Shown here piece by piece: positions 31,966-44,217 of a stretch of DNA of 64,000 nucleotides; within the stretch, counting starts at the first letter, position 1, and each line of letters begins with the position of its first letter. The translations under genes and the position numbers were made by a program. Source of the stretch: Adineta vaga (lineage: Eukaryota; Rotifera); contig CP075492.1 of NCBI GenBank assembly GCA_021613535.1, positions 5,456,001 to 5,520,000 on the forward strand. Reading direction: 5' to 3'. Under the pieces are notes generated by a model. The model did no database searches and was not told where the DNA came from. It was given only the letters and a program-made list of their open reading frames with translations.

Positions 31966-33960
31966 ATGAGTTATTTCTTTCGACGAGCCAATCATAAACA
32001 AAATTTTACAGCATCATTTATTGCTAAAACACGACAATTTGTACGGCAAGGTCTTCAAGGTAGATATACAAATACAAGTATTGTTGTTTTATATTTTTCA
32101 TAAGAAATCTAAGTATACCATAGCAATAAGTTCTGCCATTTGTATGCATTCGATGATAAAAGCGAATGAAATAACAGCTATGACGTTCTTCTTTTATCTT
32201 TCTGCAGATATATTTTATGCAAACTTAGATCGGAGAGAACGATACTCGAATACGATATCATATATTTAGGAGATCTTGTACAGAGATATGACTTCTACAT
32301 TTCTTTTCAGCATGAGTTTTATTCTCGACAAGTTTGTATTCTGGAATATGTTTTATTCAGATTTTTAGATAGGAAGATCGTAGAGTATTAAGAAATAAAA
32401 GAAAATGGGTGTTGCAATGGTTATTAATACACGTCTTGGTGGAAGTAAGTTAATTTGTTCAAAATAGGGTAGAATTAAAAGGAAATCCCCCTAATGAATT
32501 CTATTTGATTAGAATACATGCTAATAGACATTATAAGCAAACTATTTTTTCATGTTGATGATTAAATCGATTAATCATCGCCATCAAATAGGATGATCTT
32601 GATGACATTTGATCGAATCGCATAGATGTATGTCTTCTCTTGCATCTATTCTGATCAACGATAAATTCTTCTTTTTCTTTGCGAGAAGAGAGAGAGAGAA
32701 CGAGTTACTACATCTCGTGTCTATCTAAACGATAGAAAAGAATGATACTTTTGAAAACATCATCGATTGAGTTCATCATCATCATCATACTCATTATTTT
32801 GATTGTTGACATTCAAGATATTCATCTTCGCCTTCTTTTCTTTTCTCGTTATTATAGAGAAGCTTTTTCCGTTCAGAAAAAGAAAGCCATTAGAAATGCC
32901 GATTTGCGACAAAGACAATCATGCAGACTTTTCTTTTCTTTCGACGAAGATCAATTCATTCCAAGATATTTTCTTCTTTCCAAACAATAAGATTATTTCA
33001 GATAAAACTATCGCATTATTCATATGGATGATCGACGATGGAGGAATACTCATCGTCTGACTATTGTAAGTTCTTTCTAGTTTCTTCAATAAGAAGCTAT
33101 AGTATTAAATTTAGACATTCTTTCCTATAATATCATAAAATATATTCCCAATTGAGAAGTTTTGCATAAAATCAACTACTATATTTAGACACTGATTATG
33201 CCGAAGATGTGGTTGAAACATTAAAACGATATAAACCTCGTAGTTTGGATGAATTAGCAACTCGTACAAAGTTTAGTAAAAAAGAAATTCAATTAATTTA
33301 TCAAGGTTTTAAACAAGAATGTCCATCAGGTATGTTTTTCGAAAAGTAAAATGTCAATTGATGAAATCATCTGATTTATGATTAGGAACGGTTAATGAAG
33401 AAACATTTAAAACGATTTATGGACAATTTTTTCCTTTTGCTGATACATCAACCTATGCGCATTTAATATTTTCAACATTTGATTTACGTTCAACAAGTGT
33501 AGTAACTTTTGAAGATTTTCTTATTTGTTTATCAACATTATGTCGAGGTACAATTGAAGAACGATTAAAATGGATATTCGCCTTGTATGATACAAAGAAA
33601 TCTGGTAAATTAACAAAAGATGTAAGTCTATTTGAATCATAATATATATATATATATATATGTAAATAGTTTTCTCGATTTCTAATTTAGGATTTTCATG
33701 TGATTCTTTGTGCTGTTTATTCATTACTTGGAAATGTATCAAATCGACATTATGATCATGAAACAATTCGAGAACATACAACGAATGTCTTTCAAAAATT
33801 TGACAAATCACATCGAGGATTTCTTACCGTACAAGATTTTGTCTCATGTTGTTTAAAAGTAAGAACACTATGAAATATAAAAATAACAAAGTTTCGTTTT
33901 TTTTTTCTTTAGGATCCATTGATTATTCAATCAATCGAAACACTACGAACAACTGTGTAA
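31966..33960 (+). CDS. KChIP-like neuronal calcium sensor with alternative first exons
   Basis: The common exons are 33189-33329, 33386-33621, 33691-33858 and 33913-33960. A first exon at 31966-32059 (MSYFFRRANHKQNFT...) joins in phase to give 228 residues. The core matches Kv-channel-interacting proteins: RYKPRSLDEL, IYQGFKQECPSG, FKTIYGQFFPFADTSTYAH, FEDFLICLSTLCRGTIEERL and W-x-F-x-LYD. Four EF-hand positions are present. EF3 (DTKKSGKLTKDD) and EF4 (DKSHRGFLTVQD) lack the acidic residue at loop position 5, and EF2 lacks the central Gly, so calcium binding may be weak. KChIPs bind the N-terminus of Kv4 channels. The first intron is about 1.1 kb, far longer than its neighbours, and holds two more candidate first exons. 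Confidence 0.85.
32405..32444 (+). CDS. Candidate alternative first exon 2 of the KChIP-like gene
   Basis: ATG followed by 13 codons (MGVAMVINTRLGG) and one base, ending at a strong GTAAGT donor. The phase (1) matches the common exon at 33189. MG at the start could be a myristoylation site. There is no transcript evidence. Confidence 0.45.
33038..33065 (+). CDS. Candidate alternative first exon 3 of the KChIP-like gene
   Basis: ATG plus nine codons (MEEYSSSDY) and one base, ending at a GTAAGT donor in phase 1, so it splices in frame to 33189. It is the closest of the three candidates to the common exons. Confidence 0.4.
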
Positions 33961-34101
33961 TGTAAAAAAAATCATTCCGCTTGATAATAAATCAATAAAA
34001 TCTGATTATTTGTTTCGGTAATTATATTATCAAATGTTTAAGTATAAAAATCATTCTTCTCTATAAAAGAAAAGCAAATGCAAATATTGTCTCTAAAAAG
34101 A

Positions 34102-35095
34102 TTAACTTCTTAGTGCTTGTAAACGTTTTTCCATTTCATCTTCTTCACTATCAACATCAACTGTTGGAAGTGTAACTGTTTGACTAGCAGCAACGCTTGG
34201 TAATTGACCTACTTTTCCTAAAGAAAAAAGAAGAACACCAAATTATTCTAAAATTTAACATTGATTGTTTTATATTACCAGCAAGAATTTCATCCAATAC
34301 TCGGTTGACTTCTTCATCAGTTTCTTCTTCAAGGTCATTATTATCCATAGCTCCATCAACTGCTTCATTCATCATTTCACTCATAATACCCATCTAAATG
34401 GAGAAAAAAAAAACGTTTATCTTTCTTAAAAATTACAGTTAATTATACTGATATACTTTGATTAATTCTTTCGAAAATTGTTCTGATATACCTTGAAATT
34501 GTTCAACTTTCATTAATTCTGATAATGAATGTGCAATTTCACCACTTGTTTGCATAACACCAGTGATTTTAACATTGGCTATAAATACAAACAGAGTTGA
34601 ATAGAAAATCTTTGAATGACAAAAAATTTACTGCATTGAGTTTTGACTGCATTATCAATTGTATCGAGATTAGCTTTAGCAGCATATAAATTACTTTTAT
34701 CATGTTTAATTCTGAACGAAAATATATAATAGATTTCATTTCTAAATACACATTGTCTATTTACTTAACAACTGCTTTAGCTAATGTTCGAAGTGCATCT
34801 TTATTATTAGCCATTGCATGTTTACGAATATCATTAGACAAACGTTGAATTTCTCGATCAGATTCTGCAAAAATCACATGACATTACTATACTTTATGAG
34901 AGAGAGAGAGAGAGAGAAAAGAATCATTTACGATTAATTTGACGATCTAGTTGTCGTTTTTCTTGTCGAACTTGTGAACTGATAAATCGTGACTGGAAAG
35001 AAAAGATAAGAAAACAATATAGATCTAATCATTCAAACCTGTTCACGAGCAATTTCATAAGGTGTTCGTTTGTCTTTCTTTCCGAAGAAACTCAT
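34102..35095 (-). CDS. CHMP3: Charged multivesicular body protein 3 (ESCRT-III, VPS24-like)
   Basis: A multi-exon minus-strand gene. The first exon (35039-35095) encodes MSFFGKKDKRTPYEIAREQ. It is followed by RFISSQVRQEKRQLDRQI, LYAAKANLDTIDNAV, KITGVMQTSGEIAHSLSELM and FQGISEQFSKELIKMGIMSE. The acidic linker NNDLEEETDEEVNRVLDEI precedes the C-terminal MIM1-type helix DEMEKRLQALRS, with the stop at 34102. Order and spacing match CHMP3 (LYASKAHMNSV ... RELSKEMMKAGIIEEM) better than CHMP1, CHMP2 or CHMP4. The protein polymerises with other ESCRT-III subunits in endosomal sorting, abscission and membrane repair. All introns are short. Confidence 0.88.
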
Positions 35096-35353
35096 GTTAA
35101 TTGAATGAATACGATACTGTTATCTTTTTTCCTCTATTTGGTTAAATTTCGAAACCAATGAATGTTTATTCGATGACGTTGATTGTATCGCTTTATTTTA
35201 TTATCTTATCTGCAAAGAAACGAAACTGTAGTTTTTTGTTTTTATTTATTTTATATTCTCATTTGATGAATAATCTCAAGTAGAAATTACTCATTTGTAA
35301 CTTTTTCTTCCTATTTTCCTCTTTTCTCATAGTTCTAGATAAACAATTCAACT

Positions 35354-35982
35354 ATGTCAATCGATCAATTAAATTCAACTATTGGTGATACATTAGTAAC
35401 ACGTGTTACGGATAATGTTGATGTTCCAATTCGTTCTTTATATTCGAATCAACCTATTGTTTTAATCTTTCTTCGTCGTTTTGGTTGTCAATTATGTCGT
35501 TCATATGCATTGAAATTAAGTAAGGAATTACATCCAATCTTACAGAAGAATAATATTGGATTCGTTGGTATTGGTTTGGAACGATTTGGTCTAGAAGAAT
35601 TTCAAAAGGAAAAATATTTTTCCGGTGATCTCTATGTTGATCAAGGGAAAAAGGCATATCAAATACTTGGTTTACCTTATCTAGGTTGGTTGAAAGGAAT
35701 TACTGATATATTCTCTAGATCAGCAAGTGCATGGAATGAAGAAACAAAGAAGATGGGTGTAGGAGGAAATTTGAGAGGTGATGGCTTTCAATTAGGTGCT
35801 ACGTATGTTGTTGGACCAAAGGATGGAAAAGTTTGGTTAGCTCATCCTCAAAAAGATTAGTACGTAGTAAAAAACATCTTTTTTGAACGATTCAATTCTT
35901 CTCTTTGTTTAGTGGTGATCATCCATCGATTGATGAAATTATCAAAGCTCTTCGAGATAATATACCAGAATTTCGTGAATAG
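35354..35982 (+). CDS. Peroxiredoxin-like 2 protein (PRXL2/FAM213-type)
   Basis: Two exons (35354-35859, 35913-35982) give 191 residues. The thioredoxin-fold core has FLRRFGCQLCRSYALKLSKE with a C-x-x-C pair, then GIGLERFGLEEFQ, YFSGDLYVDQGKKAYQILG, GGNLRGDGFQLGATYVVG and a C-terminal helix. This order matches the animal PRXL2 family (PRXL2B is a prostamide/prostaglandin F synthase; PRXL2A is an antioxidant). I cannot separate A from B with confidence. There is no signal peptide, so it is probably cytosolic. It is divergent from CHMP3, about 260 bp apart. Confidence 0.85.
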
Positions 35983-36282
35983 ACTTTCTCTTTTATATTT
36001 TCAACTTATTTTTGACAGTTTTTATGAAATAAAGATCTAACATCATTTCTTGCTTCATTCAACGAATCGGTACGAAATAAAACTGCTTGTAGAGAAGCAA
36101 TTTATTTTCGAATAACTCAATGACGACTAATAGTACGTTAAAGAACATTCATTTATTAAAATGACTATCTTCCATTCGTGTCATTTGTTTTGACAATTCA
36201 CAGAAAAGAAAGAGTTTTTTTTTCATGACAACAGAAAAGAGACATGTATGCATGCTTGATTATCATCGATAATGAATACTGA

Positions 36283-36582
36283 TTAGTCTGTTCGATTACT
36301 CCAAACGAGCCAAAGAGCATGAATACAGCCAGGTAAAACACCAAGAATAGTAAGAAGACTAAATGGAAAGAAACGATTTTAATAGTTAAATTTATTCTCC
36401 AATGAAAAAACCCAACTTACATATTTAAAAAGAAATGTGATGTACATCCAACTTTTAATAAAGCAGCAACTGGTGGTAAGATAATTGCCAAAATTGACAG
36501 TAAGCTAAAAATAGAAAGTTGAATCAGTAGAATATAAAATTCAATCTTTATAATAAACTTACATATTACCACAAAAGCCCAT
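36283..36582 (-). CDS. PMP3/UPF0057 small membrane protein, copy 1
   Basis: Three tiny exons (36563-36582, 36421-36504, 36283-36358) encode 59 residues, too short to stand out as an open frame. The sequence has the family core LSILAIILPPVAALLKVGC, then FFLNILLTILGVLPGCIHAL, forming two membrane helices. PMP3 proteins (plant RCI2, yeast Pmp3) influence membrane potential and stress tolerance to salt, cold and drying. A paralogue lies on the opposite strand at 37660. Confidence 0.9.
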
Positions 36583-37659
36583 TTTGAACTTGAAGTGATT
36601 TATTAGACGATTAGAAAATCTTTTATATCTGAAAAAAAAGGACGAGAATATAATTGTCCTTGAAACACAAAAAAAAGATCGAAACTATATTCAAATATAT
36701 GCGACGATGATGACTGCACCAAATGACTATTTTTCTTCTCTTTTCTCATTCTGTCGTTCTTTCTATGTCTATAACCACATTTGGCATTAGATCAAACCCC
36801 TTTGTCCTTATATATATATATATATATATATATGCTTTCGACGAACTGTTTGATTCAATCACAATATTCGTCCATTTATCACATCGAAGTATGTTTCAGT
36901 ATCTAAAGTTAGTTACCTCGTTATGCATTAGAATAACATATTGCAATTGTGTTTCGAAGAGAAAATGACGATTCAAATCGACTGTTTCTTATTAATAAGA
37001 AAATATGGTTATGACTATAAAGGGATAGTTGCAAATGTCACACAGTGAAAAAAGTCTATTCGAAGCGCTCTTTTTCCTCACAGAACAATAAAGCAAATCT
37101 TTTTTTCTCTTTCTTCTTTCGATTAAAAAAAAAGATATCGTAGATGACGTTCTTTGCGTCGTTCATAAGAAATGCGCATGTTCTTTCTACTTTTTATCTG
37201 ACAAAGGTCAACCAGTACGCATTTTGAAGGTATAATAATGATGAATACACAAATCAGCCACTAAAAGATTTTCTTGTAGTTCGAAAAAAGTCTAACTTGA
37301 AAAATGTAGTTGTATGACTAATAACAGTAGTTTTTTTCTTTTTTATTTTGTTATATGCATCGCTAATCTTGATGAATGAATCAGTTCGATAATTAATGAA
37401 TCGGAACGACGAGAAAAAAAACCAAATATCGTCATATTCTTATTCATAGAGCACATTTAATTGTATTATAAAGATAAAGTACTTTCATAGTTGGTAAAAA
37501 AACAATTTTATTTTCATCTTTTAGGCGTAGCTCATATAAATACATATATCCTATGTACTTTTACAACATGCTACTTACCACATTTTTTTCTCTCAATTTG
37601 CTTATTAGTCTAAATCATTTTAGATAAACTAACTCTATTCGCTATTCGTTTCTATCAAT
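36583..37659. other. Intergenic region between the divergent PMP3 copies
   Basis: About 1.1 kb. It holds a TA microsatellite near 36811-36832 and no supportable gene. Since both PMP3 genes point away from it, it should contain both promoters. I recognise no specific stress element. Confidence 0.5.
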
Positions 37660-37900
37660 ATGGGTGATCTAGTTGGTAATCTTCTTTTATCAATTTTGGC
37701 TATTATTTTGCCACCAGTTGCTGCTATTATCAAAGTAAATAGATACTTTTTTTAATAAATGATTATGTACGTATATATCAAATTTCTTCTAGGTTGGATG
37801 TACAACACACTTTTGGATTAATTTATTATTAACTCTTCTTGGTTGGTTACCTGGTTGTATTCATGCTTTATGGCTTATTTGGGCAGGTACATCGGTCTAA
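37660..37900 (+). CDS. PMP3/UPF0057 small membrane protein, copy 2
   Basis: Two exons (37660-37734, 37793-37900) encode 60 residues: MGDLVGNLLLSILAIILPPV, AAIIKVGCTTHFWINL, LGWLPGCIHALWLIWAG. It has two membrane helices and the family PPV and GC-T-HF motifs. It is clearly paralogous to the minus-strand copy at 36283-36582; one intron is shared in position, and copy 1 has an extra one. The likely site is the plasma or organelle membrane. Confidence 0.92.
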
Positions 37901-38037
37901 TCCTGTACAATTCAATGGAATAAATCATGAACTAAAAAATATTCATTTCTCTGTTATTTGTCACTTTATTATTTCATCTTGAATTCAGCAAAACATTCTT
38001 ATACATTAAAAAATTAAAGAAAAACAAACAAAACTGT

Positions 38038-38640
38038 CTAATAATATTGATCATTATAAGTTAAATTTTGTTGAGGTATTGCAGTTGATACTGCTCGCGG
38101 TAAACCAGGTGGTCGTTGCATTGCTTGTTGAGCTTGTATTTTCCATTGACTATTAAAATTTTGTCCATTTGGTGGAGCCCCTCCACGACGTTTTGTTTCC
38201 ATTCGATATTGTCCAGTGGCTGAATCACGAGTTCGTTCGATAATTTCGCCTTGTTCACCAATAAAATATCCTACTTGCATACGATCAATACCACGATCAG
38301 GATCACGTAAAGCTTTTTTCGTTTGCCAAATACCACCAGGTCCCATACGACGTTCATCTTGAGCTTGTACAATATGTGGTCGACCATCAGGTCCACGAGA
38401 AATTTGTGTAACATTCATCGAACTGATACCGAAAACTTTCACACCAGAATTGCCCGAATCTAAATTTGTAAATGAAGAAATGGCATTTGAATTCGCTCCA
38501 TTTTGTATCATATCACTCATCATTCGATTTGCTAAACCAAGAAATGAACGAAAGATATCTCCGTCATTGCTGTCATTAAAAATAGCTTTATCAACGAATG
38601 TATCGTTGTTTGAGGTATATTGTTGAATTGGATACGACAT
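38038..38640 (-). CDS. MLF: Myeloid leukemia factor (MLF) family protein
   Basis: Single exon, 200 residues. The MLF domain is visible: SSMNVTQISRGPDGRPHIV, then RRMGPGGIWQTKKALRDPDRG, MQVGYFIGEQGEIIERTRDS and TGQYRMETKRRGG. The N-terminus includes the FRSFLGLANRMMSDMIQNG helix. The C-terminal tail is Gln/Pro-rich. MLF proteins are cytosolic/nuclear adaptors linked to 14-3-3, chaperone and differentiation pathways. The stop is at 38038. The length is slightly below vertebrate MLF1/2 (about 250-270). Confidence 0.88.
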   Translation of the reverse strand: MSYPIQQYTSNNDTFVDKAIFNDSNDGDIFRSFLGLANRMMSDMIQNGANSNAISSFTNLDSGNSGVKVFGISSMNVTQISRGPDGRPHIVQAQDERRMGPGGIWQTKKALRDPDRGIDRMQVGYFIGEQGEIIERTRDSATGQYRMETKRRGGAPPNGQNFNSQWKIQAQQAMQRPPGLPRAVSTAIPQQNLTYNDQYY

Positions 38641-39489
38641 TTTGAATTTTATAATACAAAATAATTTATTATTCGACGTTTGTATTCGTATTTATACGGA
38701 CCTTCGTTACGACGAAGCAAAGGATGTTTATTACTTAAATCTTTTGATGAATCAAGAATAATCGAAAGTGATTGATGATACTATTTTTTCGTATGGTTAC
38801 ACTTGAATGATTTCCATCGTGCTTTGTTGTTTTATTTTTGACGTATTTATTTCGTATTTATTGTTAAAAACGATACATATAATAGGTGAGGTGAAGGACA
38901 GAATAGAAAAGGAAGATTTTGCGCAGAACAAAAACAATACTTAAATTAATTTTTGGAAATCTTTCGAAACTCTAATTTGATTATTCAATGTCATTATCAT
39001 TGCTTTTGAATATATATTTTCTATCTCGTACGTGCAAATGAATTACAACAAACAAACAGCAGAATGACAAATGTTGATCTCATCATTTTCTTGTAAATTT
39101 CATAGCATTGATCGTTTATAATCATCCACAACTTAAAATGTACTGTGTAAAATACCTCATGTCTAAATTCTCCTTCACCCTTTCCCTTTGACATATGCAT
39201 GAAGAGAAAAAAAATGATGCATCGTTCATCTGGAACTAACACTGGTGACGCATCGACAAGTCTACCGCTCTTCATCATTTTTTTTCCTTTTCTATCGCGC
39301 GAGAACGGACGGATGAAATAATCCACGTTCGTCGTTTTTTTTCTTTCTTTTCTTTGCTACTCGTAACATCGCAGCATACACACACACACACGATACGCAC
39401 ATTTATAGACAGAAGAAGAAAAAGAAGAAAAAGGACGACGATAGAGGCACTACTAGTAAACAAAGTGTCAATTGATTTGAAAAAAAAAC
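38641..39489. other. Intergenic region upstream of SMARCC
   Basis: About 850 bp between divergent MLF and SMARCC genes. I looked for exons encoding the missing N-terminal part of SMARCC on the plus strand and found none. A short CA repeat lies at about 39377-39391, and GAA/AGA-rich sequence at 39411-39432. Confidence 0.5.
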
Positions 39490-42444
39490 ATGGTAACATA
39501 AGTAAATGTAATAATTTCAATTCTATTCAATTCTTTTAGCTTGTTCCGGATCGTAATCCATCAACACCCGTTTCATCTAATAGTACCAAAAAACGTTCGA
39601 CATTACCCAAACAACGGAAGTAAACATATGTCGCTTTTATTCCATGGAAAAACGAAGAATATTTCCATTCTAGATCAAAGAAAGTTCGTAGTGATTTTGA
39701 TGAAAATGAATTATCTAAAGATGGTGACAATTCTTTATCTCAATCAATTTTTGAAGAATCAACTTCATCGAAAAATCGTATATTTATATTCCGTATTTAT
39801 TCGACATCGATTCATTATTTTTTGTTCTTATAGAATTAATTGGACAGAAAATAACCGATTCTCAAATACCACGTGGAGCAATTCTTACAGATTTAAATGA
39901 GGAAGGTGAAGAAAATCTTGATGATCAACAAATTCAAGGTGATTCTTTTCAAATTAAAAAATTCAATGAACCTGAAGCTTGTGAACAAACACATCATATT
40001 ATTATTCCAAGTTATTCAGCTTGGTTCGATTATAATGCAATAAATGCTATTGAAAAACGTGCATTAATCGAATTTTTCAATGGAAAAAATCGATCAAAAA
40101 CACCAGAAATGTATATTTTAACTAGATTTTCTTGTATTTTTATTTGAGTCAAATCGTTTCTACTTATTATAGTTATATGGCATATAGAAATTTTATGATT
40201 GATACCTATCGTTTAAATCCAAATGAATATTTATCAATTACAGCATGTCGAAGAAATCTAGCTGGTGACGTTTGTGCTATCATGCGAATTCATGCATTTT
40301 TAGAGCAATGGGGTTTGATTAATTATCAAAATGATGCAGATCTTCGTCCAACACCAATGGGACCACCGTCAACATCACATTTTTCACTTCTTGGAGATAC
40401 AGCTTCAGGTTTAGCGGCAACCAAAGTAGGTGGAGAACTCGTGAATTTTTCAATGATTTTAATATTTATTTGAAATTTGAATAGAATAATTCAGCTAGTA
40501 AACAAATAGCAGATTTAAAACAAGAAGCAAAACGAGAAGAACGTGATGTAGAAAGTACATTAGGTTTAAGAACAGATCAATATAATAAAAAACTAAATTT
40601 AGTAAGTTAAAATTTCAAAAGATAAGATTCCTAATTCATGATGTATTTCTTCTTCTTCGCAGAATACTAAAATAAAAGCAAAAGATTGGTCGGATCAAGA
40701 AATCCTTCTATTACTTGAAGGTTGGTTATCTTTCACTGATCTTTTTGATTATTTCAATTTAATTTCAAATAGGTTTGGAAATGTATAAAGATGATTGGAA
40801 TAAAGTTTGTGAACATGTTGGTACTCGTACACAAGATGAATGTATTTTAAAATTTCTACAATTACCTATTGAAGATCCATATTTGGAAGGAAATGGTAGT
40901 GCATCAGGTCCACTTGCTTATCCAACCATACCATTTAGTCAAAGTGGTAATCCAGTTATGTCAACTGTTGCTTTTCTTGCTTCAGTTGTTGATCCACGTG
41001 TTGCAAGTGCTGCAGCCAAAGCTGCTCTAGAAGAATTTTCCAAAACGCATGAAACGGTTTCTTCAACAGTCGATGATACAACTAATGAAAATAATATGAC
41101 TGAATTGAATAGTAATGATACAGAAGATTCATCGAAAATAAAACAAGAAAAAGTCGATGTAAATGATACAGAAGAAAATAAAAAAATGGAAGTGAATGAA
41201 AATGAAGAAACGCAACCACTCAATAATGATGAATCAACAACAACAACAACTGCACCATCATCATCAACTATTCCAAAACCTACAACAAATATTGATCAAC
41301 AAGATCCACGCAAATTATTAGCAGCAGAAATTAATGAAAAAGATATTAAAGCAGCAGCAGCAAGTGCATTAGCAGCAGCATCAGTGAAAGCTAAAGTATG
41401 TTTGTAAAATTTAGAAAAAAAAAACTGAATTTCACAATAATTGTTTTCATTATTTCTTTTCTAAATCTTAGTATATAGCCTCAATCGAAGAACGAAAGAT
41501 TAAATCTCTAGTAGCACAAGTTGTTGAAATGCAAATAAAAAAACTTGAAATAAAATTAAAACATTTTGAAGAACTTGAATCAATTATGGATCGTGAGCGT
41601 GAAATGATTGAACTTCAACGACAACAATTATTACAGGAACGACAACAATATCAGTTTGAAAGTATCAAAGCATCTGAATATAAACATCGACAAACTTTAG
41701 AAACTTTTAATGATAAATCATCGCCTTTACCACCATCATCCAATGTTACAAATGGCAATGATAATCATATGCAAAGCGAAGAATCTATGGAATCACAACA
41801 AAGTGATGGTAGGAAATGTCTTCTAGTTCAATTTCTCATTCAATTTGATTTCTTTCTTTTTCAGGTTCACCTGCACATATGTTGTTGAGAAATGAAGGTA
41901 ATTTTTGAATCTCCTTTGCTCGCTCTATTCATGCTTTTCTTTCTCTTGGTGAAATTGCATGTTAGAAATTTAGTTTAAACACCAATTGACATATATAATG
42001 TGCTCTCTCGCTGATCAGGATATATATACAAACGAACATACAACTCTATGCTCTTAAAAACCAACATTCATTAGAGTTTAATCTAATGCTTATTTATAAT
42101 ATCTATATCTCTTTCATTTCTTTTGTCTTTCCATTGATGTTATGTTGGTTTTCTCTTCGTTTTTTATTCTGATGTTATCTGATTGGAATAAATAATACGT
42201 GAGCGAGAGAGCCCATTTATATATGTATTTTCTTATTTATCTGATATCAACAAATGTTACTATCTTCTTTTTCTTTTTTTCTTTGATGATTTTTTTTCTT
42301 TTTCCATTTTCAGGCAGTACACTAGACACATCATCTCATCCAAATGAAAAAATACCTCTCGAAGGTGCCGGTGAAAATGGTGATGATTCCAATAATCTCT
42401 CTTCACTTACAGAAAATGATACGATCAATAATAATAATTATTAA
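39490..42444 (+). CDS. SMARCC: SWI/SNF subunit SMARCC (SWI3-type), lacking the usual N-terminal region
   Basis: Eleven exons keep frame: 39490-39492 (only ATG), 39540-39619, 39674-39777, 39834-40110, 40173-40425 (or 40440), 40485-40601, 40663-40720, 40773-41395, 41472-41808, 41865-41897 and 42314-42444. The SWIRM domain ([65 protein letters not shown]) is followed by the SANT domain ([33 protein letters not shown]). Then come [17 protein letters not shown], a Glu/Asp-rich linker, and the leucine-zipper region ([20 protein letters not shown]). It scaffolds the BAF/PBAP chromatin-remodelling complex in the nucleus. The BRCT/chromo-like N-terminal half of animal SMARCC1/2 is not encoded here. 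The last intron is about 416 nt. Confidence 0.9.
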
Positions 42445-42705
42445 ACAAACGTTTTTTCATTGTATGATAAGTTCTTTCTCTTTCTCTCTCTCTTCAATAT
42501 CTTCTCGTTCCTTTTTTTTCAAACGGAAAACAAATGTTTCAAACTCATTCGAATGATCTATGTGTTTTTGTTCTGTTGGAATTTCATATCCTTCTCTTTT
42601 TCGTCTTTTACATTTGCTCTTTACCAATAACTTACACAAAAACATACGGAATGTCTCGAAAATCAACAAAATAATTCGATGTATTTTTGCTAGAATTAAA
42701 ACTAA

Positions 42706-43228
<523 letters not shown>

Positions 43229-43752
43229 CCGAAATATCTTTCAATATTTTCTCGAACAGTATATTTATATATATATCAGTGAGAACTTTCCACTAAAATG
43301 TATTTATTTATTAATCAGTTATTTTTCTTCTTGAAGACAGATCATGACTTTTAATCTTGCAATATATTTTAGCTTATTTTTCGCTTCGAAATAATGAAAG
43401 AATATTATAGCATAGAGACAACATCGACGAATACATTCTAATACTGTTTTATTCTAATAAAATACTAATAATAAATTACAGATAAGTGATACGACAGAAA
43501 TAACTGTTACACTAATTATGCCATTTTGATATTAATCGAAAATTTTGTTGAACTAGATCTTGTCAAGCACCTCTCATGAAGACCGTATACAATCGTGAAC
43601 AAATACTGCAAATATTGATAAGTTCGAAATAGAGTTTCATTTTCAAAATGATAAGCGAAATGAAAAGAACGGATCAATATAATAAAACAAAAATTATTCA
43701 ATAAGTTAAAATCTCAAGATAAACTACGAATATATTCTAACACTGTTGTATT
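43229..43752. other. Intergenic region between convergent genes
   Basis: About 520 bp. Two related AT-rich segments (near 43430-43500 and 43735-43800) both contain a TTCTAATAAAATNCTAATAA-type string, so one may be a short local duplication overlapping the 3' end of the next gene. No gene is seen. Confidence 0.45.
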
Positions 43753-44217
43753 CTAATAAAATGCTAATAAAAAACTAAAGATAAGTGATATGACAGAAAT
43801 AGTTGTTGTCGTTGTCATTGTTGCTGATGATATAACCAATGATGCTTTATCTTCAAGACATGAACCTGAAACACAACGAAGTCTTGTTGCACACACAACA
43901 CCATCTTGATGTTGACATTTTAAATCGGCAACATGATTTTTTCCATTCCACAAGCCTTTACAACGATTTTTATTAAGAAATAAATCTAATCGATTATTTC
44001 CTGATGTACCAACACCAACTTGTGTTGCACCATATCGAACAGCAAATGATGATTTTTGTTGATCTAATATCAACGGTCCATTTGGTTCACATTTTTCTGT
44101 TGGCGATGTACAATCACATGCATCAATCACATAGATTCCATTGAGATTTTCACTTGAGATTTGTGAGATGATTGTTAAAGTTATAAGAAGAAGGAAGATG
44201 ACAGTGGATTGTACCAT
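43753..44217 (-). CDS. Small Cys-rich secreted protein, probably GPI-anchored
   Basis: Single exon. I start at the ATG at 44217, giving 154 residues, since the upstream extension in frame is hydrophobic noise. The N-terminus VIFLLLITLTIISQISS is a signal peptide. The mature part has eight cysteines (ACDCTSPTEKC, NRCKGLW, LKCQHQDGVVC, LRCVSGSC). The C-terminus is Thr-rich and ends in a hydrophobic segment (ISVISLIFSFLLAFY), the pattern of a GPI-attachment signal or a single TM. No family is recognised. Confidence 0.7.
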   Translation of the reverse strand: MVQSTVIFLLLITLTIISQISSENLNGIYVIDACDCTSPTEKCEPNGPLILDQQKSSFAVRYGATQVGVGTSGNNRLDLFLNKNRCKGLWNGKNHVADLKCQHQDGVVCATRLRCVSGSCLEDKASLVISSATMTTTTTISVISLIFSFLLAFY

